A stretch of DNA of 64,000 nucleotides from Pseudarthrobacter siccitolerans (GTDB lineage Bacteria > Actinomycetota > Actinomycetes > Actinomycetales > Micrococcaceae). The position numbers and the translations under genes are program-made. How positions within the stretch are numbered: the stretch's first letter is position 1; each line of letters starts with the position of its first letter. The stretch is taken from positions 1-64,000 of the forward strand of contig NZ_CAQI01000059.1 of assembly GCF_001046895.1 (NCBI RefSeq). The letters are read 5' to 3'. Of this stretch, positions 24,694 through 32,824 are shown piece after piece. Under the pieces are notes generated by a model that made no database searches, was not told the DNA's origin, and saw only the letters and a program-made list of their open reading frames with translations.

Positions 24694-25758
24694 TTAGAAA
24701 TCGATTTCACTGACAGTGGAGCCAGACCGGAACTCACTGGGGCTGTGGCCGGTCCAGCGGCGGAAGGCATTGCTAAAGCTGGCGACTTCGCTATATCCGA
24801 CCTGTCTCGCGATCTCAGAGACGGTTAGATCGGTGAAGGTGAGCAGGTCGGAACCTTCACGCATCCGCACCTCATCCCGAAGAGCGCGGAAACTGATATT
24901 CGCCTCGCTGAGGTGGCGCTGCAACGTCCGCGCGGGGATTGCCAACTTTGCGGATATCTGCCCTAGATTGAGACCGGCGTTGCCCGGCTGCGCGAGTAGC
25001 GCAGATACTTTGTCGTGGAGCTGTACCGGGTTTGTCCAGCTCAGCCGGGACCGCTCGAGTCGCGTCACGTACTCTTGATGGACCATCTGGTTGGAACGCG
25101 GCAGAGGAGTGTCCAGCAGGCTTGTGTGCCAGACCCAGCGGAGACCAGATCCGCGGCATGATACCAGGGGCGCCTCCACAGCTTTTGTGAGGGCGACAGG
25201 CAACGGGTCAATGGGGACCTCCACTCGCTCGAAGGGGAGCGGACCTTGCCAGATGTCGTTGTAAAGCATCACTCCGGTGATGATCTCGTTGATTATGGTG
25301 AAACGAAAAAACGCGGTCGTTGGGCCAATATGATGCGGTAGCCTGAATTCATAGCCCGTCCAGAACGGATCGATGTCAAATGCGACATAACGCCCGACTC
25401 CGTATCCCAACCTTGTACCTAAATTGCGGAAATGCCGCAAAGTCGGCGCCGTGATCATAGCCAGCCCGAACTCTCCCAACATATGGGGCGTGTACCGTCG
25501 GGCAGCCTCGACCCATATCTCAGGTTGTTCCGATGTTTGTGAGGCGAAGTGTTCCTGGAATACCAGTTCCTGGTTCCAGCCAATTTTTCCGCCCGGCACA
25601 TCGATAACGTCCGGGGACAGGTTAGCAGCGCGCAACGAAGGAGCTGGATCGAGTCCATATTCCATTAACACTTCGCACAGCTGTCGAACGTTCAGAGAGG
25701 CAACCTTGTGGGGTGATCCACTGGCAACGTGTCTTCCGGTTGAGGCCCGCTTAGGCAA
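24694..25758 (-). CDS. AraC-family transcriptional regulator (arabinose-binding-like N-terminus)
   Basis: A 354-residue regulator. Residues about 25-215 match the N-terminal domain seen in OruR/ArgR-like AraC proteins (LRAANLSPDVIDVPGGKIGW, then PHMLGEFGLAMITAPTLRHF). The C-terminal double helix-turn-helix is clear: ISAKLAIPARTLQRHLSEAN, then LTVSEIARQVGYSEVASFSN and AFRRWTGHSPSEFR. The apparent start is TTG 25758 with CGGAG four bases upstream; no ATG or GTG is available before residue 32. It lies upstream of the monooxygenase and ABC genes in the same direction, separated by 277 bp, and likely activates them. Confidence 0.85.
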   Translation of the reverse strand: MPKRASTGRHVASGSPHKVASLNVRQLCEVLMEYGLDPAPSLRAANLSPDVIDVPGGKIGWNQELVFQEHFASQTSEQPEIWVEAARRYTPHMLGEFGLAMITAPTLRHFRNLGTRLGYGVGRYVAFDIDPFWTGYEFRLPHHIGPTTAFFRFTIINEIITGVMLYNDIWQGPLPFERVEVPIDPLPVALTKAVEAPLVSCRGSGLRWVWHTSLLDTPLPRSNQMVHQEYVTRLERSRLSWTNPVQLHDKVSALLAQPGNAGLNLGQISAKLAIPARTLQRHLSEANISFRALRDEVRMREGSDLLTFTDLTVSEIARQVGYSEVASFSNAFRRWTGHSPSEFRSGSTVSEIDF

Positions 25759-25906
25759 GGCGCTCCGTTCCGGCGTATTTAGTAGTCTCAGCTAGGCCTC
25801 CGATGAAACGCGTTGAGGTGAAACATGCGCCGATAGTTAGCGCCAAGCCGTGTCCATGGCTCTGGTTTTGTGCACATCTCAGGAAGCGGTGGCACCCATC
25901 AGCGGA

Positions 25907-26292
25907 TGCCAGCCGCTTCCCCTCCGGCCTACCGTAGCATCATTCTTGACTACGATTCCAGCATCGCAAATGGCTCATTTGTCGTCCTTACAACTGCCAG
26001 GGCCCTGACCACCGCGTTCGATGCGGCCACGGCCTTATTGCACGGCTCCTCTGGGATCCTCGTCACGCGTCACGATTACTGGCAGTTCTCCGTAGAAGTC
26101 ACCTCGGAGGTGCCGTTTGGAGTGATCATGGAAAAGGACGCTTGCTGCCGCCTGATGCAGCAGGCAAAAGCCACTCCAGACCCAGCCCGTACCTCAGCAT
26201 CGCCCGCTTCAGTACTCACCCTTGATAACGAAGTAGGAACCCCGAATCACGCCCGCCAGCTTCGACTTCTGGCGCGCAAACTTGAAGCTTGA
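25907..26292 (+). CDS. Possible small hypothetical protein
   Basis: A 128-residue frame from ATG 25907 (or 140 residues from GTG 25870). Its central part (IILDYDSSIANGSFVVLTTA, then GILVTRHDYWQFSVEVTSEV) has protein-like alternation, but no family is recognised. No ribosome site precedes either start. The last ~85 bases run antisense into the end of the conserved gene at 26209-26673, where its coding character disappears. It could be a truncated gene whose 3' end has been replaced, or chance. Confidence 0.3.
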
Positions 26293-26673
26293 CGCCAGTT
26301 CCTCGGGCACGTCCATGCCGTCGGAGAGCTTGAACCCGACTGCCCGTTTCCCGCCTTCCTCGAGGCCGTACATCACATTGATGGCCAGGCCGGACTCATA
26401 GAACACGTACGCCATCCGCAGCCCGTCCACTTCGAAGGAAGACACTTCGAGTGGACGGGACGCGATGACCAGGTTGCGCTCGGCGGAGAGGATGTTGTGC
26501 ACGTACGCCACCGTCTCCGGCGCCTCGTCGGCGGGGAGGACGGTGAAATCATGGTCGTACTTGTTCTTGTAGTACCGCGCCTCGTTGGCCCGGAGCCCGG
26601 CGAGCGCCTCGGCCACCGGTGACGATTCCACGCCAACGGTGGAGACGTTCTTGAAATCTACGGTGTACGGCAT
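26209..26673 (-). CDS. Conserved hypothetical protein downstream of ilvD
   Basis: A 154-residue soluble protein whose function I do not know. It has a mixed alpha/beta look: MPYTVDFKNVSTVGVESSPV, then LRANEARYYKNKYDHDFTVL, and a C-terminal VIRGSYFVIKGEY. No signal peptide, membrane helix or Cys motif. The start ATG 26671-26673 has AGGAGG upstream. It follows ilvD by 27 bp in the same direction and is probably cotranscribed. Base use is the strict high-GC third-position pattern of the genes to the right, unlike genes further left. Confidence 0.75.
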   Translation of the reverse strand: MPYTVDFKNVSTVGVESSPVAEALAGLRANEARYYKNKYDHDFTVLPADEAPETVAYVHNILSAERNLVIASRPLEVSSFEVDGLRMAYVFYESGLAINVMYGLEEGGKRAVGFKLSDGMDVPEELASSFKFARQKSKLAGVIRGSYFVIKGEY

Positions 26674-26700
26674 ACGTCCTCCTGTAAGTTCCAGCGCAGC

Positions 26701-28566
26701 CTACACGAGGTTCTCCACCAGCGAGACGTCCCGCACCGCACCCTTGTCGGCAGACAGGGCCATGGCCGCGTAGGCGCGCAGGGCGGGGGAAACATAGCGG
26801 TCCCGGTTCTTGGCCTTGTACCCGCCATTGGCCTCCAGCTTTTCGCGGCGTTCGGCGAGGACCTCGTCGGAGACCTGCAGCTGGAGGGAGCGCTGCGTGA
26901 TGTCGATGCTGATGATGTCCCCGTCCTCCACGAGGGCGATCGCGCCGCCGGAGGCAGCCTCCGGGGAAATGTGCCCGATCGACAGGCCCGAGGTGCCGCC
27001 GGAGAAGCGGCCGTCCGTGATGAGGGCGCACTTCTTGCCCAGGCCGCGGCCCTTGAGGAACGACGTCGGATACAGCATTTCCTGCATGCCAGGACCTCCC
27101 CGCGGGCCCTCGTAGCGGATGACCACCACGTCGCCTTCCTTGACGCCTTTGTTCAGGATTTTTTCCACGGCTTCGTCCTGGGACTCGCACACCACGGCCG
27201 GGCCTTCAAAGATCCAGATGGATTCGTCCACACCGGCCGTCTTCACCACGGCGCCGTCGACGGCCACGTTCCCGCGGAGCACGGCCAGTCCGCCGTCCTT
27301 GGAGTACGCATGCTCCACGGAGCGGATGCAGCCTTCCGCAGCGTCGGTGTCCAGGGACGTCCACTCGTTCGACTGGGAGAACGCGGTGGAGGAACGGACG
27401 CCGCCGGGAGCCGCATGCCACAGCGCCTTTGCTTCTTCCGTAGCCTTGCCGCCGCGGATGTCCCAGTCATCCAGCCAGCCGTCCAGGTCCTCAGAGTGCA
27501 CCGAGTGGACGTCCTTGTGCAGGAGCCCGCCGCGGTTCAGCTCGCCCAGCAGTGCAGGGATGCCGCCGGCCCGGTGCACGTCCTCCATGTAATAGGTCTT
27601 GTCCTTGGCCACGTTCGGGGCCACCTTCGCCAGGCACGGAACCTGGCGCGACTTGGCGTCCATCTCGGCCAGTCCGTACTCCACGCCCGCCTCCTGCGCC
27701 GCGGCCAGCAGATGCAGGATGGTGTTGGTGGAGCCGCCCATGGAGATGTCCAGGGCCATGGCGTTGTCGAACGCCTTCGCGGTGGCGATGGAGCGCGGCA
27801 GCACGGAGGCGTCATCGCCGTCGTAATAGCGCTCCACCAGCTCGACGACGGTGGAACCGGCCTTCTCGTACAGCGCCTTCCGCGCGGTGTGGGTCGCCAG
27901 CACGGAGCCGTTGCCCGGCAGGGACAGGCCGATGGCCTCGGTGAGGCAGTTCATGGAGTTGGCGGTGAACATGCCGGAGCAGGAACCGCAGGTGGGGCAG
28001 GCGTTCTCCTCGATGAGGTTGATGTCAGCATCGGAAATGGATTCATCCACGGCGTCGGCAATCGCGTTCACCAGGTCCAGCGAGCGCACGGAGCCGTCGG
28101 TCAGGGTTACGCGGCCGGCCTCCATGGGGCCGCCGGAAACAAACACGGTGGGGATGTTCAGGCGCAGCGCGGCCATGAGCATGCCCGGGGTGATCTTGTC
28201 GCAGTTGGAGATGCACACCAGGGCGTCGGCGCAGTGAGCGTTGACCATGTACTCCACCGAGTCGGCAATCAGGTCGCGGGAAGGCAGCGAGTACAGCATG
28301 CCGCTGTGGCCCATCGCGATGCCGTCGTCGACGGCGATCGTGTTGAACTCGCGCGGCACGGCACCGGCGGCGAGGATCGCGTCGGAGACGATCCGGCCTA
28401 CGGGGGCGAGGTGGGTGTGCCCCGGGACGAACTCCGTGAAGGAGTTGGCGACGGCGATGATCGGCTTGCCGATGTCCGAGTTGGCGACGCCGGAAGCGCG
28501 CAGCAGTGCGCGGGCGCCGGCCATGTTGCGGCCATGGGTGACAGTTTTAGAGCGAAGTGCAGGCAT
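26701..28566 (-). CDS. ilvD: Dihydroxy-acid dehydratase
   Basis: A 621-residue enzyme of branched-chain amino acid and pantothenate synthesis. It dehydrates 2,3-dihydroxy-isovalerate and -methylvalerate to the 2-keto acids in the cytoplasm. Cluster-binding cysteines are visible in VCISNCDKITPGM (about residue 122) and CPTCGSCSGMFTANSMNCL (about residues 195-213), and Mg-site acidic residues in AVDDGIAMGH. Further landmarks are GGSTNTILHLLA and GRFSGGTSGLSIGHISPEAA near the C-terminus. Length matches the E. coli-type ilvD. No ilvBNC neighbours are present; it stands divergent from a MmyB-type regulator. Confidence 0.97.
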   Translation of the reverse strand: MPALRSKTVTHGRNMAGARALLRASGVANSDIGKPIIAVANSFTEFVPGHTHLAPVGRIVSDAILAAGAVPREFNTIAVDDGIAMGHSGMLYSLPSRDLIADSVEYMVNAHCADALVCISNCDKITPGMLMAALRLNIPTVFVSGGPMEAGRVTLTDGSVRSLDLVNAIADAVDESISDADINLIEENACPTCGSCSGMFTANSMNCLTEAIGLSLPGNGSVLATHTARKALYEKAGSTVVELVERYYDGDDASVLPRSIATAKAFDNAMALDISMGGSTNTILHLLAAAQEAGVEYGLAEMDAKSRQVPCLAKVAPNVAKDKTYYMEDVHRAGGIPALLGELNRGGLLHKDVHSVHSEDLDGWLDDWDIRGGKATEEAKALWHAAPGGVRSSTAFSQSNEWTSLDTDAAEGCIRSVEHAYSKDGGLAVLRGNVAVDGAVVKTAGVDESIWIFEGPAVVCESQDEAVEKILNKGVKEGDVVVIRYEGPRGGPGMQEMLYPTSFLKGRGLGKKCALITDGRFSGGTSGLSIGHISPEAASGGAIALVEDGDIISIDITQRSLQLQVSDEVLAERREKLEANGGYKAKNRDRYVSPALRAYAAMALSADKGAVRDVSLVENLV

Positions 28567-28613
28567 GCTATCGATCCTGCCGTCCCCGAAGCACAGGCGG
28601 AAGACAGTGCTGA

Positions 28614-28643
28614 TACTAGTAGTAGGAGTAACAGAGTACTAGT
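28614..28643. promoter_or_regulatory. Two TACTAGT repeats in the ilvD / regulator promoter region
   Basis: TACTAGT occurs at 28614-28620 and 28637-28643, 23 bp apart, each containing palindromic ACTAGT. They lie in the 87-bp space between the divergent ilvD and the HTH regulator, just before the latter's start. Spacing near two helical turns fits paired binding by a dimeric regulator, probably the adjacent MmyB-type protein acting on itself. Confidence 0.4.
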
Positions 28644-28653
28644 GTTAGTTGCC

Positions 28654-29493
28654 GTGAAAGAGGCCGGGGAGAGACGCAAGGAACTGGGCCTGTTCCTGCG
28701 GGCACGCCGGGACCAGGCACTGCGGTCCGAGTACGGATTGCCGCCCGTCGCCCGCCGTCGGGAGAGAGGGCTGCGGCGGGAGGAAGTGGCCTTCCTTTCC
28801 GGGGTCAGCGTCACCTGGTACACATGGCTGGAGCAGGGCCGGGACATCAGGCCCTCCCGCGAAGTCCTTGAAGCCGTGGCCCGGACCCTGCACCTCTCGG
28901 AAACGGGACGTTCCTACGTCCTGTCACTGGGCGGGTATTCGGCGCCGGTCACAGCGGGGCCGGTGGCTGCCGACGCGCCCGCGCACATCCAGCGGCTCCT
29001 CGACGCGCTCGGCCCCAACCCCGCCTTCGCGCTCGCACCGGACTGGAGCGTCACCGGCTGGAACAGGGCCTACGCCGCGCTGTATCCGAACATCGCCAAC
29101 GTTGCCGCCCCGGAGCGGAACCTGCTGTGGCTGGTTTTCACCGACCCGTACGTCCGGGAGCTGCTCCCCGACTGGGACGTCACCAGCAGGCGGTTCCTTG
29201 CCGAGTTCCGGGCAGAAGCAGGTCAGCGGCTCGGCGATCCGGACGTGGCTTACCAGGTGGAGCGGCTCAAGGAGACCAGTCCTGAGTTCAAGGAAGGCTG
29301 GGACCGGTACGACATCCTCGGTTTCGAATCCCGCGAACGGCTCTTCCACCACCCTTCGGTGGGCGTGCTCCGGCTGGAACACCACCAGGTGTCGCCCTCG
29401 GACCGGCCGGACCTCCACCTTGTGGTCTACACCCCGGCGCCGGACAGCGACGCCGCGGAACAGATCCAGCGGCTCCTCTCAGCGGGCGAATAG
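28654..29493 (+). CDS. Helix-turn-helix regulator with MmyB-type ligand-binding domain
   Basis: A 279-residue Xre-type regulator. The N-terminal HTH covers about residues 5-75 (RRKELGLFLRARRDQAL, then LRREEVAFLSGVSVTWYTWL and EQGRDIRPSREVL, the family's usual pattern). The C-terminal MmyB-like domain has NPAFALAPDWSVTGWNRAYA and LLWLVFTDPYVRELLPDWD, and in homologues it binds a fatty-acid-like ligand. GTG 28654 is preferred; GTG 28642 is possible but lies within the repeat element. Such regulators usually control a neighbouring redox or transport gene. It is divergent from ilvD; its stop codon abuts the stop of the rhamnosidase gene. Confidence 0.88.
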   Translation: MKEAGERRKELGLFLRARRDQALRSEYGLPPVARRRERGLRREEVAFLSGVSVTWYTWLEQGRDIRPSREVLEAVARTLHLSETGRSYVLSLGGYSAPVTAGPVAADAPAHIQRLLDALGPNPAFALAPDWSVTGWNRAYAALYPNIANVAAPERNLLWLVFTDPYVRELLPDWDVTSRRFLAEFRAEAGQRLGDPDVAYQVERLKETSPEFKEGWDRYDILGFESRERLFHHPSVGVLRLEHHQVSPSDRPDLHLVVYTPAPDSDAAEQIQRLLSAGE

Positions 29494-31779
29494 CTACGCT
29501 CCCGTCGGGACAGCCAGCGCGGCTGGCACCCTGAAGCTGTGCGTGCCGGCACCGACGGTGCGCTGCCCGCCACCCGGAAGTACGACGTCGGCCTCCACTC
29601 CCCCGGGTACCGTCGCCTCGAGGCGGAACGCGCCGCCGTCGTGCTTCCATTCCACGCGGACGGTACCGTGCGGCGTCTTCAGGGAGGTCTTGGCCCAGTC
29701 GATGCCCTCGCCCGTCACGGGCGCGATCCGCACCTTGGTGTAACCGGGGGCGAGCGGGCTGATGCCGCCCACAGTCTTGTGCAGCCAGTCGGCCACCGCG
29801 CCCAGGGCGTAGTGGTTGAAACTGGTCATCTCGCCGGGGTTGATGGTGCCGTCCTCAAGCATGGAGTCCCACCGCTCCCACACGGTGGTGGCCCCCATGG
29901 TCACCGGGTACAGCCAGGACGGGCAGCCCTCCTCCAGCAGCAGGCGGTACGCCTCCTCACTGTGGCCCGTGTCCGTGAGCGCGCCGGTGATGAACGGGGT
30001 GCCCGCGAAGCCGGTGGACACCCGGTAGTTGTTCTTCCGGACCAGCTCGGCCAGGCGCTCCCCCGCGAACTCGACGTGTTCCGCGCTGGGCAGGATCCCG
30101 AAGGCAATGGCCAGCGCATAGACGGTGGTGCAGTCGCTGCGGATGGTGCCGTCGGCGGCCACGTAATGCTCCAAGTACGACGCCTGGACCCGTGCGGCCA
30201 GCTGCTCGAAGTATTCGGCGTCGTCGTAGTGCCCCAGCAGCCGGGCCGTTTGGGCCGTGATGGTCGCGGTGCGGAACAGGCACGTGGTGGCTACAACGCC
30301 GGTGTCCGCCTTCGCGTCCCACGGCTTGTCCGGTTCGGCGTCCGGGTCCAGCCAGTCGCCGAACTGGAAGCCCTGGTCCCACAGTCCGGTGGGAGACAGC
30401 AGGCCCGCCACCCGGCGGGTGTGTGAGGTCATGGATTCGTACTGGTGCTGGAGCACGGTGAGGTCGCCGTAAGCCTCCCACAGCGCCCACGGCACCCAGA
30501 CCGAGGCTTCGCTCCAGAGCGCTGACGATTCCGGCGCGGGGAACCCAGGCGGCTGCGGGCAGTACTTCAGCGCGTCCGGCACGGTGATGGGCACCAGGCC
30601 GTCCGCCGCCTTCTGCTCGGCGGCCAGGTCCAGGAGCCAGTCCTGCAGGAAGCCCTTGACGTCGTAGAGGAAGGCCGCGGTGGGGGCGAAGACGGCGATG
30701 TCGCCCGTCCAGCCGAGCCGCTCGTCGCGCTGCGGGCAGTCGGTGGGCAGGTCCAGGAAATTGCCCCGCAGTCCCCACACGATGTTGCGGTGCAGCTGGT
30801 TCACCAGTTCGTTGGAGCACTCGAAGGTGCCGGTGCGCTCCAGCTCGGAATGCACCACCACCGCCTCGAGCGAGTCCACGGTGAGTGTGCCCGGCCAGCC
30901 GGTAATTTCGGCGTAGCGGAAGCCGTGGAACGTTTTGGTGGGCTCGAAGAAGTCCGCACCGCCGGACAGGATGAACGTGTCCGTGGCCTTGGCGGACCGC
31001 AGCGGACGGACGCCCAGCTCGCCGTCCTCCAGCACTTCGGCGTGGCGCACGGTGATGATCTGCCCCGCCTCCCCCTGGACCGTGAACCGCAGCCAGCCCA
31101 CCAGGTTCTGGCCGAAGTCCACCAGCGTCTTTCCGCCGGGCGAGGTAAAGATTTCCCGGGGTTTGACGACGGCGGTGCGCCCTACCGGCGGGCCCACCGG
31201 CTCAGCCAGCCGGCCGGCGTCGAACTTCAGCGTGCGCACGCCGGCCCAGGTGCCGGCGTCGAAGCCCGGCTCCGCCCAGCCGGGCTGGTTCCGGCGGGCG
31301 TCAATGGTCTGGCCGTCGTAAAGGTCATTGACGGTGGTAGCGGAGGGGCCGGACTGCCAGGAGGTATCCGAAGCCACGGTCTGGACGTGCCCGTCCTCGA
31401 ATTCGATGTCCAGCTGCCCGAAGAAGCCCAGCTCATGGCCGTAAAGGTTGGACATGCCGTGCCAGGCCAGCCGCCCGCGGTACCAGCCGTTGCCCAGTGA
31501 AACCCCTATGACAGTTGAAGGCCCCACCAGGGCCGTCACGTCGTAGCTGCGGTAGCGGAGCCGCCACTCGTACGAGCTCCAGCCCGGGCTCAGCACATCC
31601 TCACCCACCGGAACGCCGTTGATCAGGGCCTCGTAAACCCCGAAGGCGGTGGCACGGAGCGTCGCCTTGGCCACTGCACCATGCCCCTCCCCCAGCCGGA
31701 ATTCCTTGCGGAGCAGCGGGGCGCCGTCGAACTCTTCGTCAGGGGTGATCATGGCGGCGTGCCAGGGAGTCGAAGTCAT
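29494..31779 (-). CDS. Alpha-L-rhamnosidase, glycoside hydrolase family 78
   Basis: A 761-residue hydrolase that removes terminal alpha-L-rhamnose from plant glycosides or polysaccharides. N-terminal accessory beta domains include ATAFGVYEALINGVPVG and WSSYEWRLRYRSYDVTAL. The catalytic (alpha/alpha)6 barrel contains DLPTDCPQRDERLGWTGD with the conserved acidic residues, and later TTVWERWDSMLEDGTINPGE with further family-78 acids. No signal peptide, so it acts inside the cell on imported substrate. ATG 31777-31779 is the first start of the conserved domain; the frame stays open for another 83 codons but those overlap the upstream ATPase gene. Last gene of the leftward ABC operon. Confidence 0.93.
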   Translation of the reverse strand: MTSTPWHAAMITPDEEFDGAPLLRKEFRLGEGHGAVAKATLRATAFGVYEALINGVPVGEDVLSPGWSSYEWRLRYRSYDVTALVGPSTVIGVSLGNGWYRGRLAWHGMSNLYGHELGFFGQLDIEFEDGHVQTVASDTSWQSGPSATTVNDLYDGQTIDARRNQPGWAEPGFDAGTWAGVRTLKFDAGRLAEPVGPPVGRTAVVKPREIFTSPGGKTLVDFGQNLVGWLRFTVQGEAGQIITVRHAEVLEDGELGVRPLRSAKATDTFILSGGADFFEPTKTFHGFRYAEITGWPGTLTVDSLEAVVVHSELERTGTFECSNELVNQLHRNIVWGLRGNFLDLPTDCPQRDERLGWTGDIAVFAPTAAFLYDVKGFLQDWLLDLAAEQKAADGLVPITVPDALKYCPQPPGFPAPESSALWSEASVWVPWALWEAYGDLTVLQHQYESMTSHTRRVAGLLSPTGLWDQGFQFGDWLDPDAEPDKPWDAKADTGVVATTCLFRTATITAQTARLLGHYDDAEYFEQLAARVQASYLEHYVAADGTIRSDCTTVYALAIAFGILPSAEHVEFAGERLAELVRKNNYRVSTGFAGTPFITGALTDTGHSEEAYRLLLEEGCPSWLYPVTMGATTVWERWDSMLEDGTINPGEMTSFNHYALGAVADWLHKTVGGISPLAPGYTKVRIAPVTGEGIDWAKTSLKTPHGTVRVEWKHDGGAFRLEATVPGGVEADVVLPGGGQRTVGAGTHSFRVPAALAVPTGA

Positions 31780-31816
31780 GCGGGATGTTCCGTTCTGCAG
31801 TTTGTGAAAAAGGTGT

Positions 31817-32824
31817 TCAGGCGTAGTGGCAGGCGACGTCGGAGCCACCCACCGTGCGCAGGGCGGGGCGTTCGGCGGCGCAGAGCTCGGTGGCCAGCGG
31901 GCAGCGGAGCCGGAAGGGGCAGCCGCCAGGCCCGGGCACCGCGGCCGCTCCGGTCCGCACCCCGAGGGACTCGCGGGCCTCCCGGCGGGCGGCCTGCTCG
32001 GCGGGCCGCGGGACCGGAGACGCGGCAACGAGGGCCTGGGTGAACGGGTGCTTGGGGTTCCCGGTGACGGCGGCGGCAGGCCCGCTTTCCATCACCTGCC
32101 CGCGGTACAGGACCACCACGCGTTGGGCCAGGAACTGGACCACGGCGATGTCGTGCGCGATGAACAGATAGCCCAGGCCGCGCTCGTCCCGCAGGTCGGC
32201 CAGGAGGTTCAGCACCTGGGCCTGGGTGGAGAGGTCCAGGGCGCTGACGGCCTCGTCGCAGACCACCAGCTTGGGGTCGCAGATCAGGGCGCGGGCCACG
32301 GAAATGCGCTGGCGCTGGCCGCCGGAAAACTGGCTGGGGTAACGGTCCACTGCCTCGCGGGGCAGGCCGACGCGTTCCAGCATGTCCTCGGCGCGCTGCC
32401 GTGCCTCGGCCGCGCCCACTCCGCGGAGCCGGAGCGGTTCGGCCAGCGAGGACCCCACGGTGTTCCGCGGGTTCAGGGAGGAGTTGGGGTCCTGGAAGAC
32501 GGCCCGCAGCTCACTTCCCAATGCCCTGCGCTGCGAGGCGCCGGCGGAGGTGATGTCCTTGCCCTGGTAGGTGATGGACCCGCCGGACACTTTCTGCAGG
32601 CCAAGGATTGCCTTGCCGATGGTCGACTTGCCCGAGCCGGACTCCCCCACCAGTCCCACGGTTTCCCCGCGGGCGATGCTGAAGCTGACACGGTCCACTG
32701 CGGCTGGCGCGGCGGCTGCCTTGCGGCCCCGCCCGTAGCGGACCACCAGATCCTTGACCTCCAGGAGAGGCTGGACTGCTGCGGGCAGCGGCGGGATGGG
32801 GCGGACCGAGGTTGCGGTGCTCAT
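31817..32824 (-). CDS. Peptide/oligosaccharide-type ABC ATPase (DppF-like)
   Basis: A 335-residue ATPase for an oligopeptide-type importer. It has Walker A GESGSGKST (about residue 59), Q-loop FQDPNSSLNP, signature FSGGQRQRISVARAL, Walker B LVVCDEAVSALD and the C-terminal extension CPFRLRCPLATELC, with Cys residues that hold a cluster in some homologues. It overlaps the preceding permease-ATPase fusion by 4 bp (ATGA) and is followed by the rhamnosidase gene 37 bp on. Confidence 0.94.
   Translation of the reverse strand: MSTATSVRPIPPLPAAVQPLLEVKDLVVRYGRGRKAAAAPAAVDRVSFSIARGETVGLVGESGSGKSTIGKAILGLQKVSGGSITYQGKDITSAGASQRRALGSELRAVFQDPNSSLNPRNTVGSSLAEPLRLRGVGAAEARQRAEDMLERVGLPREAVDRYPSQFSGGQRQRISVARALICDPKLVVCDEAVSALDLSTQAQVLNLLADLRDERGLGYLFIAHDIAVVQFLAQRVVVLYRGQVMESGPAAAVTGNPKHPFTQALVAASPVPRPAEQAARREARESLGVRTGAAAVPGPGGCPFRLRCPLATELCAAERPALRTVGGSDVACHYA

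Noticed and set aside
26971..28641. Long open frame on the + strand opposite ilvD, in frame with the HTH regulator
   Set aside because: It is antisense to a fully conserved dehydratase and its translation is Gly/His/Arg-rich with no family features. It arises from the GC-rich third positions of ilvD. The true regulator start is near 28654.
31780..32028. 83-residue N-terminal extension of the rhamnosidase
   Set aside because: The extension is Pro/Arg/Ser-rich, lies inside the ATPase gene in another frame, and conserved sequence begins at the ATG at 31779.
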